Of a DNA stretch of 64,000 bases, positions 36,828 through 44,500 are shown one piece after another. Both the position numbers and the translations under genes were made by a program. This DNA is from Streptomyces sp. NBC_00490 (GTDB lineage: Bacteria > Actinomycetota > Actinomycetes > Streptomycetales > Streptomycetaceae), in contig NZ_CP107869.1 of assembly GCF_036013645.1 (NCBI RefSeq), positions 4,650,001 to 4,714,000 on the forward strand, in the 5' to 3' direction. Under the pieces are notes generated by a model. It ran no database searches. It was not told the DNA's origin and saw nothing but the letters and a program-made list of their open reading frames with translations. The first letter of the stretch is position 1; each line of letters opens with the position of its first letter.

Positions 36828-37712
36828 TCAGTTACGGCGCGTAGCGCGCGCCTCCTCATCAGCCGCCCCACCTGCACCGACGAGCCCCGAACGGACCCCC
36901 GCCAACCGGTCCCCGAACCGCCGCATCTCCCGCTGCCCGACCGTCCCGATGAGCCCCGGCAGATACCCGCGCACCCCCTGCATCCCGCGCAGCCACCCCT
37001 GCCCGTACACATGGCTGGACCGCCGCTCGATGCCGGCCACGATCCGGTCGACCGCCGGGCCCAGCGGATACGTCTTGTTGGCCGGCCACGGCAGCCGCTG
37101 CCGCAACTCCCGCATGACGTCGTCCTGATCGGCCCCGCGCACCATGTCGGTGTCGGTCCACGACAGATACCCGACGCCCACCCGCACGCCCTTGTACGCG
37201 ACCTCGGCCCGCAGACTGTGCGCGAACGCCTCCACGCCGGACTTGGACGCGCAGTAGGCGGTCATCATCGGCGCCGGAGTGATGGCGGCCAGCGAGGCGA
37301 TCTGGAGCAGATACCCCCGGCTCTCCATCAGCACCGGCAGGAAGGCACGGGCGGTCACCGCGGACCCGATCAGGTTCACCTCGATCACCCGCCGCCAGGC
37401 CTCCGGATCGGAGTCGACGAAGGGGCCGCCGCTGGCCACACCGGCGTTGGCCACCACGATGTCGACCTTCCCGAACCGCTCCTTCACCTCCCGCGCGACC
37501 TGCGCCATCGCCTCGTGGTCGGTGACATCGGCGTACCAGTGACCGCTGTCGGTGTGCAGCCGCTCGCAGACCTGCTTGAGGGCGTCCGGCTCCAGGCCGA
37601 CCAGCGCCACCTTCGCCCCGCGCGCGGACAGCTTGCGGGCGAGCAGCTCGCCGACACCGCGTGCCGCTCCGGTGACGACGGCGACCTGTCCTTCGAGGCT
37701 GACCCTGCTCAT
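36828..37712 (-). CDS. Short-chain dehydrogenase/reductase
   Basis: A 294-residue NAD(P)-dependent oxidoreductase has the cofactor motif VVTGAARGVGELLA, the NAG motif VVANAGVASGG and catalytic Ser (QIASLAA), Tyr and Lys (TAYCASKSG). The ATG at 37712 overlaps the stop of the alpha/beta hydrolase (ATGA), so it is the last gene of a coupled three-gene unit with a monooxygenase and a hydrolase. In such units it would oxidise an alcohol to the ketone used by the monooxygenase, or act on the released product. It has a C-terminal extension of about 50 residues after the core fold. Confidence 0.9.
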   Translation of the reverse strand: MSRVSLEGQVAVVTGAARGVGELLARKLSARGAKVALVGLEPDALKQVCERLHTDSGHWYADVTDHEAMAQVAREVKERFGKVDIVVANAGVASGGPFVDSDPEAWRRVIEVNLIGSAVTARAFLPVLMESRGYLLQIASLAAITPAPMMTAYCASKSGVEAFAHSLRAEVAYKGVRVGVGYLSWTDTDMVRGADQDDVMRELRQRLPWPANKTYPLGPAVDRIVAGIERRSSHVYGQGWLRGMQGVRGYLPGLIGTVGQREMRRFGDRLAGVRSGLVGAGGAADEEARATRRN

Positions 37713-38626
37713 GCACCCTCCTTGATCGTTGCGTACGTCGTCACAAGGTCCCTGATCTTCCCGGTGACCAGCTCGGGCGCCTCCACGGGCGTCATGTGCC
37801 CGACGCCGGGCAGCTCGGTGACCCCGACACAGCGGGGCAGCGCCGCCACCAGCGAACGGGCGTGCACGGGCGGCGTCAACCGGTCGGCCGTACCGACGAC
37901 GACGGCCGTGGGCACCTCCAGGGACCGCACCCCGTGGTCGAGGTCGAGCAGATCGAGGACGTGCGACCAGGAGTACCGCACCGTGCGCGGGCACGCGTGC
38001 ACGATCCGCGCGCACGCCTCGACCATGTGCGGGGCCGAACCGGGGCCCATCGTGCCGTACTTGAGGATCCGCCGCGCAAGCGGAGTGACCGGTCCGAGCG
38101 GCGCCCGCGAGCCGAGGATGTGCTTGGTCAGCCAGGTCCGCAGCCGTCCGGGCCGCATCGGTACGACGGTCGACTCGGCGACCAGCCGCGAGGAACCGGT
38201 GCTGCACAGCAGGACGGCGGCGGCGTGCTCCCGGAAGGCCGCCCTGTCGGCCGCCGCCATCACCGTCATCCCGCCCATGGAGTGACCGGCGATCACGGCC
38301 TTCTCGCCGGGTGCGAGAGTCGCCTTCAGTACGGCTTCGAAGTCGTCGGCGAGGGCCTCGGTGCTGCATGCCGGGCTCGCCGGGCTGCGTCCGTGGCCGC
38401 GCTGGTCGTAGGCGATGACCCGGTGGTCGACGGCGAGGTCGCGTATCTGCGCCGCCCAGAAGGCGGTCGAGCAGGTCCAGCCGTGCGCGAGGACGACGGG
38501 GGGCGCGTTCTCGGCCCCGTGCACCTCGACGTGCAGAGGGGCGCCGTCGGCGGAGACGGCGGTCAGCTCACGGGCGGGGACGGGTGGGGCGTAGGGCCCG
38601 GAGGAGACGTGCAGGAGCCGGCTCAC
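37709..38626 (-). CDS. Alpha/beta hydrolase, likely esterase of the monooxygenase operon
   Basis: A 305-residue hydrolase has the oxyanion region VVLAHGWTCST, the nucleophile elbow GHSMGGMTV (Ser), an acid in VVGTADRLTPP and a late His in LPGVGHMTPVE. It starts at GTG 38626, which overlaps the monooxygenase stop as GTGA, with GAAGAGGTGA as ribosome site. A likely job is to cleave the ester made by the Baeyer-Villiger enzyme. The longer reading frame extending to 39835 is a shadow of the monooxygenase gene and is not coding. Confidence 0.88.
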   Translation of the reverse strand: MSRLLHVSSGPYAPPVPARELTAVSADGAPLHVEVHGAENAPPVVLAHGWTCSTAFWAAQIRDLAVDHRVIAYDQRGHGRSPASPACSTEALADDFEAVLKATLAPGEKAVIAGHSMGGMTVMAAADRAAFREHAAAVLLCSTGSSRLVAESTVVPMRPGRLRTWLTKHILGSRAPLGPVTPLARRILKYGTMGPGSAPHMVEACARIVHACPRTVRYSWSHVLDLLDLDHGVRSLEVPTAVVVGTADRLTPPVHARSLVAALPRCVGVTELPGVGHMTPVEAPELVTGKIRDLVTTYATIKEGA

Positions 38627-40182
38627 GCGTTCACCTCTTCCTTGTCGCCCTTGCCCTGCTCGCCTTGCGTGCCTTGCTTGCCCTGCTGGTCTTCCTTGAT
38701 CGCCTTGGCGTCCCTGCCGCGGAGCACCTCGTACTCGGCGAGGTCCACGCGCCGCGTCGCGCGCCGGAACTCGGTCGTGGTCCCCGGCCAGATGGTGGTG
38801 TTGCGGCCGCCCGCGTCGAGGTACCAGCTGGTGCAGCCGCCGGTGTTCCACACCGTGCGCTTCATGCGCTCCTGCACCCGCCGGTTCCAGGCGTGCACGG
38901 CGCTCGGCCGGGCGTCGAGGGCGGCGCGGCCGCCGAGGACGTCGAGCTGTCGGACGAAGTCGGCCAGGTAGTTCAGCTGGGACTCGATCATCAGGATCAT
39001 CGAGGAGTTCCCGAGGCCGGTGTTGGGCCCGATGATCGTCATCCAGTTGGGGAAGCCGGCGGCGGAGGCGCCGCGCAGAGCCTCCATCCCGCCCTTCCAG
39101 GCCTCGGCGAGGGTGCGTCCGTCCGCCCCCACCACCCGGTCGGCGATCGGCATGTCGGTGACATGGAAGCCGGTCCCGAAGATGATCGCGTCGACCTCGG
39201 CCTCGCTGCCGTCGGCGGCGACGACGGTGGAGCCGCGGACCTCGCTCAGCCCGCTGGCGACCACGTCCACGTTGGGCTGGGCGAGCGCCGGATAGTACGT
39301 ACTGCTCAGCAGGATCCGCTTGCAGCCGATGCGGTAGTCGGGGGTCAGCTTGGCCCGCAGTGCCGGGTCCTTGATGGCGCGGGCCATGTTGCTCTTGGCC
39401 AGCTTCTCGACCAGCCCGAGCTCGTTGGGCCGCTTGGTGAAGGCCTGGACCTGCAACTCCCGGATGCCCCACAGGAGTCCGCGGCGGGCGTGGGTGGTGA
39501 AGGGCAGCTGCTGGTGCAGCCGGCGCTCGAAGCCGGTGATGGACCGGTCGACGCGCGGCATGACCCAGGGCGGGGTGCGCTGGAAGAGGGTCAGCTGGGC
39601 GACCTCGGGCTGGACGGCGGGCACGATCTGGATCGCGGAGGCCCCCGTCCCGACCATCGCGACCCGCTTGCCGCGCAGGTCGTAGTCGTGGTCCCAGCGG
39701 GCGGAGTGGAAGACCTTGCCGGGGAAGGAGTCCAGGCCCGGGATGTCGGGGGTCTTCGGGTCGGACAGCGGCCCGGTGGCGGAGACGACGAGGTCGGCGG
39801 AGAGCCGTCCGCTGCTGGTCTCGATGTCCCAGCACAGCCGGTCCGCGTCCCAGGTCATCATCTTGACCTCGGAGTCGAAGCGGAGGTGGGGGCGGAGCCG
39901 GAAGACGTCGGCGACGTGCTCCAGATAGGCCCGGATGTGCTCCTGCCCGGAGAAGGTGCGCGGCCAGTCGGGATTGGGCGCGAAGGAGAAGGAGTAGAGA
40001 TGGGACGGTACGTCACAGGCGCACCCCGGGTAACTGTTGTCCCGCCAGGTGCCCCCGACGCTGCCGGCCCGTTCCAGGACGACGAAGTCGGTCACACCTT
40101 CGCGCCGCAGCCGCACGGCGGCCCCGAGCCCCCCGAACCCGGACCCGATCACCGCCACCCGCACATGCTCGTGCTCGGTCAT
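38623..40182 (-). CDS. FAD-dependent Baeyer-Villiger-type monooxygenase
   Basis: A 519-residue flavoprotein has the FAD motif VAVIGSGFGGLGAAVRL, the NADPH motif VAMVGTGASAIQIVP and the fingerprint F-x-G-x3-H-x3-W-D (FPGKVFHSARWDHD). These define a class B monooxygenase that inserts oxygen next to a ketone. The tail is Gln/Lys-rich and probably disordered. I chose the ATG at 40182 because GGAGG is seven bases upstream; an ATG at 40200 precedes that site. It is the first gene of a coupled operon and is divergent from a MerR regulator. The layout resembles the mycobacterial mymA operon. Confidence 0.92.
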   Translation of the reverse strand: MTEHEHVRVAVIGSGFGGLGAAVRLRREGVTDFVVLERAGSVGGTWRDNSYPGCACDVPSHLYSFSFAPNPDWPRTFSGQEHIRAYLEHVADVFRLRPHLRFDSEVKMMTWDADRLCWDIETSSGRLSADLVVSATGPLSDPKTPDIPGLDSFPGKVFHSARWDHDYDLRGKRVAMVGTGASAIQIVPAVQPEVAQLTLFQRTPPWVMPRVDRSITGFERRLHQQLPFTTHARRGLLWGIRELQVQAFTKRPNELGLVEKLAKSNMARAIKDPALRAKLTPDYRIGCKRILLSSTYYPALAQPNVDVVASGLSEVRGSTVVAADGSEAEVDAIIFGTGFHVTDMPIADRVVGADGRTLAEAWKGGMEALRGASAAGFPNWMTIIGPNTGLGNSSMILMIESQLNYLADFVRQLDVLGGRAALDARPSAVHAWNRRVQERMKRTVWNTGGCTSWYLDAGGRNTTIWPGTTTEFRRATRRVDLAEYEVLRGRDAKAIKEDQQGKQGTQGEQGKGDKEEVNA

Positions 40183-40216
40183 CCCGAAGCCTCCACGCAT
40201 CGCTCTTTCGGACTCT

Positions 40217-40232
40217 GCCAGTAAACACTGGC
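40217..40232. promoter_or_regulatory. Inverted repeat in the monooxygenase/merR spacer
   Basis: GCCAGT-AAAC-ACTGGC is a perfect six-base-arm dyad lying 35-50 bp upstream of the monooxygenase start. A second imperfect dyad, CTTACC-GAT-GGGTAG, is at 40256-40270. Either could be the operator of the divergent MerR protein, which typically binds a dyad within the promoter spacer. Confidence 0.5.
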
Positions 40233-40317
40233 GCAATGGGAGCGTAGGACAGCTCCTTACCGATGGGTAGGGGGCGGGGCCAGGAAAGTTACCGGAGGTA
40301 CAACATAGGCTGCGGGC

Positions 40318-40962
40318 GTGACCGAGAAGCGCGAGTACCGCATGGAGGAGTTGGCCCGCCTGGCCGGCATCACACCGCGCACCCTGCGCTTCTACCGCGA
40401 ACGCAAACTGATCCCGCCGCCCCGCCGCGAGGGCCGTATCGCCTGGTACGACGACCACCACCTGGCCCGGCTGCGCACCATCGCCGCGCTCCTGGAACGC
40501 GGCCACACCCTCACCGGCATCGCGGAACTGGCGGAGGCCCTCGACCACGGCCGCGACGTCGCCGACCTCCTGGGCGTGGCCACCCCCACGGAGGAGGAAC
40601 CGGTCCGCCTCACCCCCGAGGAACTCGCCGCCCGCTTCGAGGGCCAGGTCACCACGGACAACCTCGCCGCCGCCCTGGAGCTGGGCTACCTCGGCACCGA
40701 CGGCGACGAGATCGTCCACATCAGCCGCCGCCTCCTCGACGTCTCCTCCGCCCTGGTCGCCGAGGGCATCCCCCTCGCCGAGGTCCTGGCAGCGGGCAGA
40801 CGCGTCCGCGAGCACGTCGACGACCTGGCCGAGATGTTCGCCGAACTGGTCCTCCGCCACGCCACCGAGAACGACATGCAACGCCTGCGCCCCCTCGCGA
40901 GAAGCGTGGTGGAGGCGGAACTGTCACTGGCGCTGGACCGGCGGTTGCGCAAGCGGGACTAG
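40318..40962 (+). CDS. MerR-family transcriptional regulator
   Basis: A 214-residue regulator has an N-terminal MerR winged helix (YRMEELARLAGITPRTLRFYRERKL) and a long helical C-terminal part that could bind an organic ligand. No Cys metal site is visible. It starts at GTG 40318 with GGAGG about 20 bp upstream and is divergent from the monooxygenase operon, so it probably controls those genes. The coding strand is free of Cys codons typical of metal sensors, which favours an organic inducer. Confidence 0.88.
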   Translation: MTEKREYRMEELARLAGITPRTLRFYRERKLIPPPRREGRIAWYDDHHLARLRTIAALLERGHTLTGIAELAEALDHGRDVADLLGVATPTEEEPVRLTPEELAARFEGQVTTDNLAAALELGYLGTDGDEIVHISRRLLDVSSALVAEGIPLAEVLAAGRRVREHVDDLAEMFAELVLRHATENDMQRLRPLARSVVEAELSLALDRRLRKRD

Positions 40963-40971
40963 AGCCTCGGA

Positions 40972-41039
40972 GCACTTTTTCCCAAGTGCCCGGTTTTTCA
41001 CGAGCATTCACTCCATCGAGGCACTTTTTAGGCAGTGCC
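40972..41039. repeat. Two GCACTTTTT hairpin repeats before the recombinase
   Basis: GCACTTTTTcccaAGTGCC at 40972-40990 and GCACTTTTTaggcAGTGCC at 41021-41039 share the same layout, 49 bp apart. Each can fold into a five- to six-base-pair hairpin (GCACT with AGTGC). They lie 100-165 bp upstream of the recombinase start. They could be recombination arm sites, operator copies, or a terminator for the merR gene. Confidence 0.6.
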
Positions 41040-41139
41040 AGACGAAGTCACGTTCGTAGCCCGAGAGTGAGATCGAAAAGGCCCCGGCGACTGTGCGACC
41101 AGTCCCGGGGTGTGGCCGACACTTTCGAGGAGCGTCGAC

Positions 41140-42429
41140 GTGCCCAAGCGTAGTCCTCAACCCCCCAGAGCCATTGCTGCTTTGCGCCTCAGCTGCGTGA
41201 CCAGCGCGACCACTTCGCCAGAGCGACAGCGGTCCACCATTCGGCTGTCCACCGAGAGGCTCGGCTTCACCCTGATTGCCGAGGCATCGGACTTGGGCGT
41301 CTCGGCCCGCGCGACATCGCCATTCGAGAGGCCTTCGTTGTCGTCCTGGCTCCGCCGGCCTCAGGAATACGAAGCCGTCGTGTGGTCACACGTGGACCGA
41401 GCCGTGCGCTCCGTGGCGCACATGGCCGAGTTGGTCGCCTGGGGTCGGCAGCACGCCAGAACACTCGTCTTCGGAATGCCGGAAACCAATCACCCGATCG
41501 TGGTGACTCCCCAGGCCGACGGTTCCACGATTCGCCGGTGCATGGAGCTGGCCCACGACGCAGAGCAAGAAGCTCGCACCATCTCGAACCGTCTGACGAG
41601 CAGCCACGAAGCACTGCGCGCAGCAGGTCGCTACGGCGGCGGGCTGGTCCCGTTCGGCTATCGGAAGGCACCCCACCCCTCGGGTGGCGGATGGTGTCTT
41701 GCTCCCGACCCGGAATCCGCCGCGCTCGTCCGCGCGATCATCGAGGACGTGCACGCGGGACGGTCACTGGTGGCCATCGCGCGTCGGCTGAACGAATCCG
41801 GCGAACCCGTGCCACGTGACCGCCATGCCCAGCTCCAAGGACGCCCGATGGGCGGTCGCCGCCATGGGAAGGACTTCGAGCGGTTCCGCTGGACCTCGGG
41901 CACATTGTCGAAGGTGCTGCGCAGCCCGTCGCTGATCGGTCACCGAACACATGGCGGACAGACAGTCCGCCACGCATCCGGGACTCCGGTCCTCATCGGC
42001 GAGCCACTACTGACAGACGACGAGTTCGAGGCGCTGCAGGACGCCCTTCTGGCACGCTCCAATGGAACCCGCAGTCCCAGGCGAAGTACGACCGCGCTAC
42101 TGACCGGCGTCGCATACTGCTCAGGCTGTGACGGCCGCATGTACTTCACTGTGCGGAAGGGCTACCCGTACGGCGACTACGTGTGCCGCGCAACAGCACG
42201 CGGCGAGGTCTGCCCTGCTCCCGCGACGATGCGCTCCGACTGGCTCGAGGACTATGTGCTGGCCTGCTACCGCCTCGCGTCAGCGACAGACAGCGACGTT
42301 TCCCGCGAACGCCTCCTCGGCGACGGCGTCCGCGTCACCGTCGGAAAGGGACACTCCGGCGGTGGCCCCTCCCGGCTCTCCGGACCGGACACCTCCCGCT
42401 TGATCTTCACACTCGGCGCGCGCCCCTGA
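41140..42429 (+). CDS. Orphan large serine recombinase, short C-terminus
   Basis: A 429-residue protein has a resolvase-like catalytic domain (about 1-140) with the likely nucleophilic Ser in ALRLSCVTS, then DLGVSA and HVDRAVRS. A Recombinase domain follows (TSSHEALRAAGRYGGGLVPFGYRKA, ALVRAIIEDVHAGRS, VLRSPSLIGHRTHGG). A four-Cys zinc ribbon comes next (YCSGCDGRM, then YVCRATARGEVC). The long coiled-coil-bearing tail of phage-type integrases is mostly missing, since only about 60 residues follow the ribbon. The GTG at 41140 has GAGGAG eight bases upstream. No other phage or ICE genes are adjacent. Codon choice is visibly less GC-biased than in neighbouring genes. It is probably a relic, or an independently acting recombinase. 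Confidence 0.82.
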   Translation: MPKRSPQPPRAIAALRLSCVTSATTSPERQRSTIRLSTERLGFTLIAEASDLGVSARATSPFERPSLSSWLRRPQEYEAVVWSHVDRAVRSVAHMAELVAWGRQHARTLVFGMPETNHPIVVTPQADGSTIRRCMELAHDAEQEARTISNRLTSSHEALRAAGRYGGGLVPFGYRKAPHPSGGGWCLAPDPESAALVRAIIEDVHAGRSLVAIARRLNESGEPVPRDRHAQLQGRPMGGRRHGKDFERFRWTSGTLSKVLRSPSLIGHRTHGGQTVRHASGTPVLIGEPLLTDDEFEALQDALLARSNGTRSPRRSTTALLTGVAYCSGCDGRMYFTVRKGYPYGDYVCRATARGEVCPAPATMRSDWLEDYVLACYRLASATDSDVSRERLLGDGVRVTVGKGHSGGGPSRLSGPDTSRLIFTLGARP

Positions 42430-42442
42430 GTTACCCCACCCC

Positions 42443-42472
42443 GTGGGAGTGCGCACAGTGGCGCACTCCCAC
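42443..42472. terminator. Stem-loop terminator between recombinase and exonuclease III
   Basis: A perfect 12-bp stem (GTGGGAGTGCGC with GCGCACTCCCAC) and a six-base loop sit between the two convergent stops at 42429 and 42479. Confidence 0.78.
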
Positions 42473-42478
42473 GACCGG

Positions 42479-43282
42479 TCACATGTCGAAGACGACCGTC
42501 ACAGGAGCATGGTCCGACCACCGTTCAGCATGAGTGGCGGCCCTCTCGACGTATGCCTTCACAGCCCGGCCCGCAAGCCCGGGCGTCGCCACGGCAAGAT
42601 CAATTCTCCAACCTGAATCGTTGTCAAAGGCCCGCCCCCGATACGACCACCACGAGTACGGCCCCTCGACATCGGGATGCAATGCCCGCACGACATCGAC
42701 GTATCCCCCGTCGGCCGCGTCGAAGACCCGTGTCAGCCACTCCCGCTCCTCCGGCAGGAACCCGGAGTTCTTCTGGTTGGCGCGCCAGTTCTTGAGGTCG
42801 GCGGGCTGGTGGGCGATGTTCCAGTCGCCGCAGACGACGACCTCGCGGCCGTCGGCGGCGGCGCGCTCGCGCAGGTCCTTGAGATACGCCAGGAACTCGT
42901 CCATGAAGCGGATCTTCTCGTCCTGGCGCTCGGTGCCGACCTCGCCGGAGGGGAGGTAGAGGGAGGCGACGGTGACGCCGGGGAGGTCGGCCTCGACGTA
43001 GCGGCCGCTGGTGTCGAACTCCGACGAGCCGAAGCCGATCCGGACGCGGTCCGGCTCGCGGCGGGTGTAGAGGGAGACGCCGGCGCGGCCCTTGGCGGCG
43101 GCGGGCGCGTGCACCACATGCCAGCCGTCGGGCGTGCGGACCTCCTCGGGCAGCTGCTGCGGCTCGGCACGCACCTCCTGGAGGCAGAGCACATCGGCGG
43201 AGGTGTCCGCGAGCCACTCCACGAAGCCCTTCTTCGCGGCGGCGCGCAGTCCGTTCACATTCACAGAGGTCACAGTGAGCAC
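42479..43282 (-). CDS. xth: Exodeoxyribonuclease III
   Basis: A 267-residue AP endonuclease/3' exonuclease of base-excision repair has the family's usual length. Catalytic motifs are SVNVNGLRAA (Asn), LCLQEVRAE (Glu), VVVCGDWNIAH (Asp and Asn) and the C-terminal RIDLAVA and WSDHAPV (His). I use the GTG at 43282 (VLTVTSVNVNG); another GTG at 43273 would lose three residues and is also possible. The gene is divergent from an acetyltransferase. Confidence 0.93.
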   Translation of the reverse strand: MLTVTSVNVNGLRAAAKKGFVEWLADTSADVLCLQEVRAEPQQLPEEVRTPDGWHVVHAPAAAKGRAGVSLYTRREPDRVRIGFGSSEFDTSGRYVEADLPGVTVASLYLPSGEVGTERQDEKIRFMDEFLAYLKDLRERAAADGREVVVCGDWNIAHQPADLKNWRANQKNSGFLPEEREWLTRVFDAADGGYVDVVRALHPDVEGPYSWWSYRGRAFDNDSGWRIDLAVATPGLAGRAVKAYVERAATHAERWSDHAPVTVVFDM

Positions 43283-43348
43283 CCCGGCACGATACCGGCA
43301 GACTGGACGGGATCCTGTTCTGGAATGCATTGACATACGGTAGGCAGC

Positions 43349-43825
43349 ATGAATATCCGTCGCGTCTCCTTCGACCACCCCGACGCCGTGAAGCTCAACG
43401 ACCAGGTCCAGGCCGAGTACGCCGCCCGCTACGGCGACGACGGCGACGCCACGCACATGGACCCGGTCCACTTCGAGCCACCGAACGGCGCGTACCTCAT
43501 CGCCTACGACGAGAGCGACGCCCCCGTCGCCACGGGCGGCTGGCGTGTCCAGGACGCCAACGAGGAGGGCAACCGCGACGGCGACGCCGAGGTCAAGCGG
43601 ATGTACGTCATAGAGCAGGCGCGGGGCAGAGGGCTCGCCCGGCGCATATTGGCGGCGCTGGAGGAGGACGCCCGGGCGGCGGGCCGGATCCGCATGGTCC
43701 TGGAGACCGGCGACAAGCAGCCGGAGGCCATCGCGCTGTACACCTCCAGCGGCTACGAGCCGTGCGAGAAGTTCGGCTACTACCGGCACCACGAGGCGAG
43801 CCGCTGCTTCGCGAAGACCCTCTGA
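43349..43825 (+). CDS. GNAT-family N-acetyltransferase
   Basis: A 158-residue acetyltransferase has the acetyl-CoA binding motif V-x2-Q-A-R-G-R-G-L-A-R (YVIEQARGRGLARRIL) and the C-terminal beta-bulge region IALYTSSGYEPCEKFGYY. It starts with ATG at 43349 (MNIRRVSFDHPDAVKL). The substrate is unknown. The stop is only 15 bases from the convergent response-regulator stop, with no obvious terminator between them. Confidence 0.88.
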   Translation: MNIRRVSFDHPDAVKLNDQVQAEYAARYGDDGDATHMDPVHFEPPNGAYLIAYDESDAPVATGGWRVQDANEEGNRDGDAEVKRMYVIEQARGRGLARRILAALEEDARAAGRIRMVLETGDKQPEAIALYTSSGYEPCEKFGYYRHHEASRCFAKTL

Positions 43826-43840
43826 GAAGTCCCGCGGGGA

Positions 43841-44500
43841 TCAGCTTCTGAGGTACGCGAGCACCGCCAGCACCCGCCGGTGGGTGTCGTCCGCCGGCGG
43901 CAGGTCCAGCTTCGTGAGGATCGAGCCGATGTGCTTGCCCACGGCCGCGTCCGACACCACCAGCGCCTTGGCGATCGCGCCGTTCGACTTCCCCTCGGCT
44001 ATCAGCCCCAGCACCTCCCGCTCGCGCGGGCTGAGCCGGGCGAGCGGATCCCGGCGGCGGCGCAGCAGCTGTCGTACGACCTCGGGGTCCACGACCGTGC
44101 CACCGGCCGCGACCTCCCGCAGGGCGTCCACGAACTCCTCGACCTGGCCCACCCGGTCCTTGAGCAGATAGCCGACGCCGGTCCCGTCGCCGGAGTCGAG
44201 GAGCTCGGCGGCGTACGCCCGCTGCACGTACTGGCTGAGCACCAGGACCGGCAGTCCGGGCCGCTCCTCGCGCAGTTTCACGGCCGCGTGCAGTCCCTCG
44301 TCCTGGAAGCCGGGCGGCATCCGGACGTCCGTCACGACCACGTCGGGTGTGTGCTCGGCGGCTGCCGCGAGGAGCGCGTCCGCGTCGCCGACGGCCGCGA
44401 CGACCTCGTACCCGAACCGTGTGAGCAGCCCGACGAGTCCGTCGCGCAGCAGCACGCTGTCCTCGGCGAGGACTATGCGCAGGGCTCGGTCGGCCGGCAA
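43841..44500 (-). CDS. NarL-type response regulator
   Basis: A 219-residue two-component regulator has an intact receiver: phospho-acceptor Asp in VVVTDVRMPP, Ser in LVLSQY and Lys in GYLLKD. The LuxR helix-turn-helix begins at LSPREREVLGLIAEGKSN. The only suitable start in frame is a TTG at 44500 with GGAG five bases upstream. It makes the gene overlap the kinase gene by 28 bases, a strong sign of translational coupling. The pair probably controls the divergent ABC/FtsX transporter. Confidence 0.88.
   Translation of the reverse strand: MPADRALRIVLAEDSVLLRDGLVGLLTRFGYEVVAAVGDADALLAAAAEHTPDVVVTDVRMPPGFQDEGLHAAVKLREERPGLPVLVLSQYVQRAYAAELLDSGDGTGVGYLLKDRVGQVEEFVDALREVAAGGTVVDPEVVRQLLRRRRDPLARLSPREREVLGLIAEGKSNGAIAKALVVSDAAVGKHIGSILTKLDLPPADDTHRRVLAVLAYLRS

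Noticed and set aside
40392-40661. Antisense small frame over merR
   Set aside because: No ribosome site and shadow composition.
41140-42429. An intact prophage or conjugative element around the recombinase
   Set aside because: Flanking genes are chromosomal housekeeping types, and no other phage, transfer or excision genes are present.
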